NCBI GenBank assembly: GCA_964408425.1
Contig: CAYOZI010000035.1
Location: forward strand, 1-7,124
DNA from: UBA10210 sp964408425
GTDB lineage: Archaea; Micrarchaeota; Micrarchaeia; Norongarragalinales; Norongarragalinaceae
Length of the DNA: 7,124 bases
Reading direction: 5' to 3'
A model generated the notes under the pieces. That model did no database searches. It was not told where the DNA came from and saw nothing but the letters and a program-made list of their open reading frames with translations. Position numbers and translations under genes: made by a program. Each line of letters begins with the position of its first letter. Position 1 is the stretch's first letter. Below, piece by piece: positions 4,458 through 7,124 of the stretch.

Positions 4458-6257
4458 TCAACCGGTCGCCAGCAATAATGCTACGACCAGGACTATCGAC
4501 GCCAAAAGCACTACCGGCGCGATTACGCGCGCAATCGCGATTATCGAATTGACCGTGGAAATCAGTTCGTTCTGCCTCCTCCCTCCGAGAACGCTTATGG
4601 AAATGCGCTTGGAAAAGAATGCAGCCCCGCTTTCGGCAAGGCGCTCTTCCGCCTTGACCGCGCTCTCGACTATTTTCCTGATGAGACGGCCGTTGTCCGT
4701 GTTTTTCCCGATGGGATTGTGCACTCCGTTCAAATTGTTCACCGAATGCGTGTCGGTGGAGAAAACGTCCGCCCACTCGAACTTCCTGTCCTTAAGGGAA
4801 AGCAAAACGCTCGTCCTGAACTCGGGCAGCATGTTGTTGCCGTCGATGAGGATGATGCAGTATTTCTTCCGCCCGATTTCGAAAACAGCGGTTTTCAACC
4901 CGGCCTTTCCTATGCCGTTATTCAACGCAAACCCTTCAAGCGGGTCTTCCGCAAACCCGGCTTTCAGAAAGCCTTCCTTGGGCTTGAGGGAAGCGGCTTT
5001 TTCAATCGCCTTTTCAAACTCGAAATACTCCTTGTTCCCCACCCCGAAAATGTACCCGTCGGTCATGGAATTGTGCCTGTCGACCAACCCAGCGTTATCC
5101 CACTTTCTTTCAGCCTTGTTCTTCAACGCCATTCCCAACGGCAATTCAATATCCTCCGTGCTTTCAGGAGCCCTGGATAGCGTGAGCAAGGCGTTTTTGC
5201 CGAACGAGAACCCCGCGACCCCCGCCTCCCCCTCCCGAGCGCTGAAAAAGGAGGCGGTGGAGGAAAAGCCGGATTTCTTCTTTTGCGATATGGAATCCAA
5301 AACGGATTTCGCCGCCATCGCGTGGCTGGACGAGTAAACAGGGTTCAAATCGTGGTTTACGGTCGTGTGGAAGACGAACGTCGGGGTCCTGGTTTCGGAA
5401 GAGATCTTTTGCGACATCAGTGCGGGGAATTCGCTTCCCCCGAGGTTCCCGAAAGGCCCGAAATGCACTTGGGGGATTACGAATATGCCTTGCGTCTTTC
5501 CGTTTTTTCTTTTGAAGACGAACCCTTCTACGCTGGTTTCAATCGGCTCCCCCATTTCCGCCAAAACCTCTTCGAACTCCTTTTTTCCGGACGTCCACTG
5601 GGCGAAAAACAACGCTACCGCTTCAATGGTGGAAACCCCGAAATTCCTTTTTCCCGGCGCGTTGAGTATGAAGAAAACCGCCCACAGCCCGAACAGGAGT
5701 ATTGCCGAGGAAAAAATAATCTTGAAAAACGCTATCACCGGCGAGCCTATTGCGACGCTGGTTTCTATCACGCCTATCTTCTGCCAGAACCAGAGGAAGG
5801 AAATGTTGAAGAAAGCGTGGAGGAAGCTTATCGGAACGCTCTTCAAACCCTGGTTCAGCCCCAAGAACAACGCCACGAACCAAACCAAAACCACTATCGC
5901 GTTTACGGCCACCACCGCAGTCAAAATCTGCCCTGACGCGATTCCGGCGAAATACCCGATTGCGGCAAGGCAAGCAGCTGCGAAGCCGACGAACGCGTAG
6001 TAGCGGAACGGCCTTCTGGAGGAGGATGAGGCGGCTGCGATTGCTCCGGCCAGCAACGCCGGCAAAGCCAAAAGCAGTATGCCCTCGCTCCCCCCGTACA
6101 CCAAAGCCGAGGAAAGCGGCGACTGAAGGAAAAGCCTGAACAAAAACCCGGCTGCAAACGAAAAAACCAGCATCAACGCGAGGGTCCTGCTGGCCGGCGG
6201 CAGGGTGAACAAAACGCGGCTTGCGCTGATGGCCTTTTCCCTGCGGTCTACCGACAT
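4458..6257 (-). CDS. DUF2070 family multi-pass membrane protein, 599 aa
   Basis: Length (about 600 residues) and layout match the archaeal DUF2070 family. About six membrane segments fill residues 25-200, a large soluble domain spans about 205-565, and one last membrane segment lies at about 570-597. The soluble domain carries polar motifs that stand out: PQVHFGPFGNLGGSEFP (262-278, H265), FHTTVNHDLNPVY (296-308, H297, H302, D303), DRHNSM (393-398, D393, H395) and TDTHSVNNLNGVHNPIG (501-517, D502, H504, H513). Such His/Asp clusters suggest a metal-dependent enzyme, but no reaction is established and this is inference. The start is taken at ATG 6257, preceded by GGTGG (6267-6271). An ATG at 6341 would add 28 residues without homology and would run across the intergenic promoter region. 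It is the first gene of the minus-strand cluster with GT4, GT2 and the thioredoxin-fold protein, divergent from NMD3. The context suggests a role in envelope glycan or glycolipid metabolism. Confidence 0.85.
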   Translation of the reverse strand: MSVDRREKAISASRVLFTLPPASRTLALMLVFSFAAGFLFRLFLQSPLSSALVYGGSEGILLLALPALLAGAIAAASSSSRRPFRYYAFVGFAAACLAAIGYFAGIASGQILTAVVAVNAIVVLVWFVALFLGLNQGLKSVPISFLHAFFNISFLWFWQKIGVIETSVAIGSPVIAFFKIIFSSAILLFGLWAVFFILNAPGKRNFGVSTIEAVALFFAQWTSGKKEFEEVLAEMGEPIETSVEGFVFKRKNGKTQGIFVIPQVHFGPFGNLGGSEFPALMSQKISSETRTPTFVFHTTVNHDLNPVYSSSHAMAAKSVLDSISQKKKSGFSSTASFFSAREGEAGVAGFSFGKNALLTLSRAPESTEDIELPLGMALKNKAERKWDNAGLVDRHNSMTDGYIFGVGNKEYFEFEKAIEKAASLKPKEGFLKAGFAEDPLEGFALNNGIGKAGLKTAVFEIGRKKYCIILIDGNNMLPEFRTSVLLSLKDRKFEWADVFSTDTHSVNNLNGVHNPIGKNTDNGRLIRKIVESAVKAEERLAESGAAFFSKRISISVLGGRRQNELISTVNSIIAIARVIAPVVLLASIVLVVALLLATG

Positions 6258-6328
6258 GCTTCCAACCCACCCATTTCCTTTCCCTAAACGACTAGCGCAT
6301 CCACGCCTATCGATTAGAGAAAAAGTTG

Positions 6329-6357
6329 CATTAAAACCCACCGCAAGCCCATTAAAA
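6329..6357 (+). repeat. Direct repeat CATTAAAA, two copies 21 bases apart
   Basis: CATTAAAA occurs at 6329-6336 and again at 6350-6357. The start-to-start distance of 21 bases is about two helical turns, so both copies face the same side of the DNA. They lie in the divergent promoter region and may be tandem TATA boxes or operator half-sites. Chance is also possible in AT-rich promoter DNA. Confidence 0.35.
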
Positions 6358-6385
6358 AACGGTGTTGTTCCAATTATTCTTGTAC

Positions 6386-6390
6386 GGTGG
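6386..6390 (+). promoter_or_regulatory. Shine-Dalgarno site supporting a TTG start for NMD3
   Basis: GGTGG lies 6 bases before TTG 6397-6399. The TTG codon aligns with the conserved first residue of the NMD3 zinc domain, and no ATG, GTG or other TTG lies in frame between 6259 and 6396. Confidence 0.65.
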
Positions 6391-6396
6391 TTTCAA

Positions 6397-7044
6397 TTGA
6401 AAATATGCCCTTCCTGCGGAGAAAAGCAAAGCGCAACGCTTCCATTCATCGGGGCGTTTTGTGCAAACTGTTTTTCCAAAAAAAGCCTGTTTGAAGAGCG
6501 GAGCATAGAGCTTATGCTCTGCCCGAAGTGCAGGAGGATAAAAAGCTCGGGAAAATGGGTGGAGCTGGACAAGCAGGCGGTTCTGGCGCTCTGCCTGCGC
6601 AAGGTCAAAAGCCGTTTTCCGTTCGAACTCCAGAACGTGGAATTCGGAGTGCTGAAAAACTTTTTGGATGCAAAAGCGAAAATCGTTTTCACTGCCGAAG
6701 GAGTGCCGGTAACGCAGGAAATAACCCTTTCCTTCCCGTTGAAGAAAGCGTTGTGCGAAGACTGCTCCAAAAAAACCTCGGGATACAAGGAGGCGATAGT
6801 GCAAATACGCGGTGAGGAAAAGAAAGTCGCGAAAACCCTCAAAACGCTCGAGCGCCTGATAGAAGGGAAAACGTTCTGGAAAGTCGAGGAGAAAAAGACC
6901 GGCGTCGACCTTACGGCCGGAAGCAAGAGCGCCGTCTTGAGCGCAATCTATTCGATGAAAGTAAAGTACGAGCTTTCCCACAAGCTCATGGGCGTGAAAG
7001 ACGGAAAGAAAGTTTTCCTGACTACCGCGCTGCTGAGGGTTTAA
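6397..7044 (+). CDS. nmd3: NMD3 family ribosome-biogenesis protein, 215 aa
   Basis: NMD3 binds the late large ribosomal subunit. In eukaryotes it is the 60S export adaptor; in archaea, which have no nucleus, a subunit-maturation role is assumed. Zinc-ligand pairs are visible: C4/C7 and C22/C25 (KICPSCGEKQ, FCANC), C42/C45 (LCPKCRRIKSSGKW) and C120/C123 (LCEDCSKKTSGYKEAIVQIR). The last one, running into IVQIR, is a strong NMD3 signature. ELDKQAVLALCLRKVK (56-71) also matches the family. The C-terminal TGVDLTAGSKSAVLSAI to the end matches the eIF5A-like domain. The protein stops there, so the further C-terminal domain and the nuclear transport tail of eukaryotic NMD3 (about 500 aa) are absent. 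The start is TTG, chosen because the family begins with M-x-I-C-P-x-C and because GGTGG lies 6 bases upstream. A longer open frame back to 6205 overlaps the DUF2070 start and has no homology. It converges on the right-edge gene. Confidence 0.9.
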   Translation: MKICPSCGEKQSATLPFIGAFCANCFSKKSLFEERSIELMLCPKCRRIKSSGKWVELDKQAVLALCLRKVKSRFPFELQNVEFGVLKNFLDAKAKIVFTAEGVPVTQEITLSFPLKKALCEDCSKKTSGYKEAIVQIRGEEKKVAKTLKTLERLIEGKTFWKVEEKKTGVDLTAGSKSAVLSAIYSMKVKYELSHKLMGVKDGKKVFLTTALLRV

Positions 7045-7047
7045 AAC

Positions 7048-7124
7048 TCACGCTTCCGAGCCGGTGAATACCACTTCGGATGATTTTCCGCCGGAGCTTT
7101 CTCCCGACGGGACAGTAATCTCAA
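7048..7124 (-). CDS. Probable C-terminus of a gene entering from the right edge
   Basis: On the minus strand one frame is open from the window edge to TGA at 7050-7048 and encodes 24 residues, beginning EITVPSGESSGGK and ending VVFTGSEA. The Ser/Gly/Thr-rich composition with alternating hydrophobics resembles the tail of a secreted or surface protein, and codon choice is like that of the other genes. The other two minus-strand frames are also open for much of this short stretch, so the call rests on composition and gene packing (3 bases from the NMD3 stop). No family can be named. Confidence 0.4.
   Translation of the reverse strand, partial: EITVPSGESSGGKSSEVVFTGSEA

Larger units (their letters stand above)
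6258..6396. promoter_or_regulatory. Divergent promoter region between DUF2070 cluster and NMD3
   Basis: This 139-base gap separates two divergent genes. For the plus strand, ATTAAAAAA at 6351-6359 is a TATA-like box; a start about 26 bases downstream would give a leader of about 16 bases carrying the GGTGG site before TTG 6397. For the minus strand the box is less clear. GTTTTAATGC (6328-6337) would give a leader of about 49 bases, and a weaker AT-rich stretch lies at 6309-6320. The minus-strand ribosome site GGTGG is at 6267-6271. Confidence 0.5.

Noticed and set aside
4366..5337. Long plus-strand open frame (323 codons) opposite the start of GT4 and the DUF2070 C-terminal half
   Set aside because: It is antisense to two well-supported genes, its product is a Ser/Phe/Pro-rich mirror without motifs, and it has no ribosome site.
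6258..6341. 28-residue extension of DUF2070 from ATG 6341
   Set aside because: No similarity to membrane-protein N-termini; a good GGTGG site precedes ATG 6257, and the longer form would cross the divergent promoter.
6205..6396. 64-residue upstream extension of NMD3
   Set aside because: It overlaps the DUF2070 start on the other strand, lacks family similarity and a ribosome site, and covers the promoter region.
1..7124. tRNA/rRNA genes, CRISPR repeats, insertion sequences, attachment sites
   Set aside because: No cloverleaf, spaced repeat array, transposase motif or terminal inverted repeat was seen; nearly all bases are accounted for by protein genes and short intergenic gaps.

Overview
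The window reads as a piece of an archaeal genome, most likely a DPANN-type archaeon (phylum assignment is inference and weak). The case rests on three things seen in the sequence: an NMD3-family ribosome-biogenesis protein (a family of archaea and eukaryotes) at the right, a DUF2070 membrane protein (an archaeal family) in the middle, and gene starts with archaeal TATA-like boxes, GGAGG/GGTGG-type Shine-Dalgarno sites and an oligo-T terminator. Gene packing is very dense.

Layout, left to right. (a) 1-573: two short genes on the minus strand, both beginning Met-Ala-Asp followed by a hydrophobic segment: an edge-truncated surface or secreted protein (1-211) and a complete 68-residue one (293-499). 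(b) 574-1344: a plus-strand family-2 glycosyltransferase divergent from them, with a near-palindromic TATA element (536-546) that could serve both directions. (c) 1344-6257: a minus-strand cluster of four genes separated by only 10-15 bases, read in the order DUF2070 membrane protein, family-4 glycosyltransferase, membrane-embedded processive-type family-2 glycosyltransferase, membrane-anchored thioredoxin-fold protein, ending in an oligo-T terminator at 1344-1354. (d) 6258-6396: a divergent promoter region. (e) 6397-7044: the NMD3 homologue on the plus strand, starting at TTG. (f) 7048-7124: the probable C-terminus of another minus-strand gene that runs in from the right edge.

How the genes may work together. 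Three glycosyltransferases, a DUF2070 protein and a membrane-tethered CxxC protein point to cell-envelope glycan or glycolipid synthesis. A cytosolic GT4 could build a sugar-lipid or early glycan, the multi-pass GT2 could polymerise and/or export a polysaccharide, and the thioredoxin-fold protein could handle disulfides of envelope proteins. DUF2070 has no assigned reaction. In this copy its large domain between membrane segments carries several His/Asp motifs that resemble a metal-binding active site, so a hydrolase or transferase role in the same pathway is the most interesting hypothesis here. The NMD3 gene is a housekeeping neighbour with a separate function.

No tRNA, rRNA, CRISPR array, insertion sequence or integration site was recognised.
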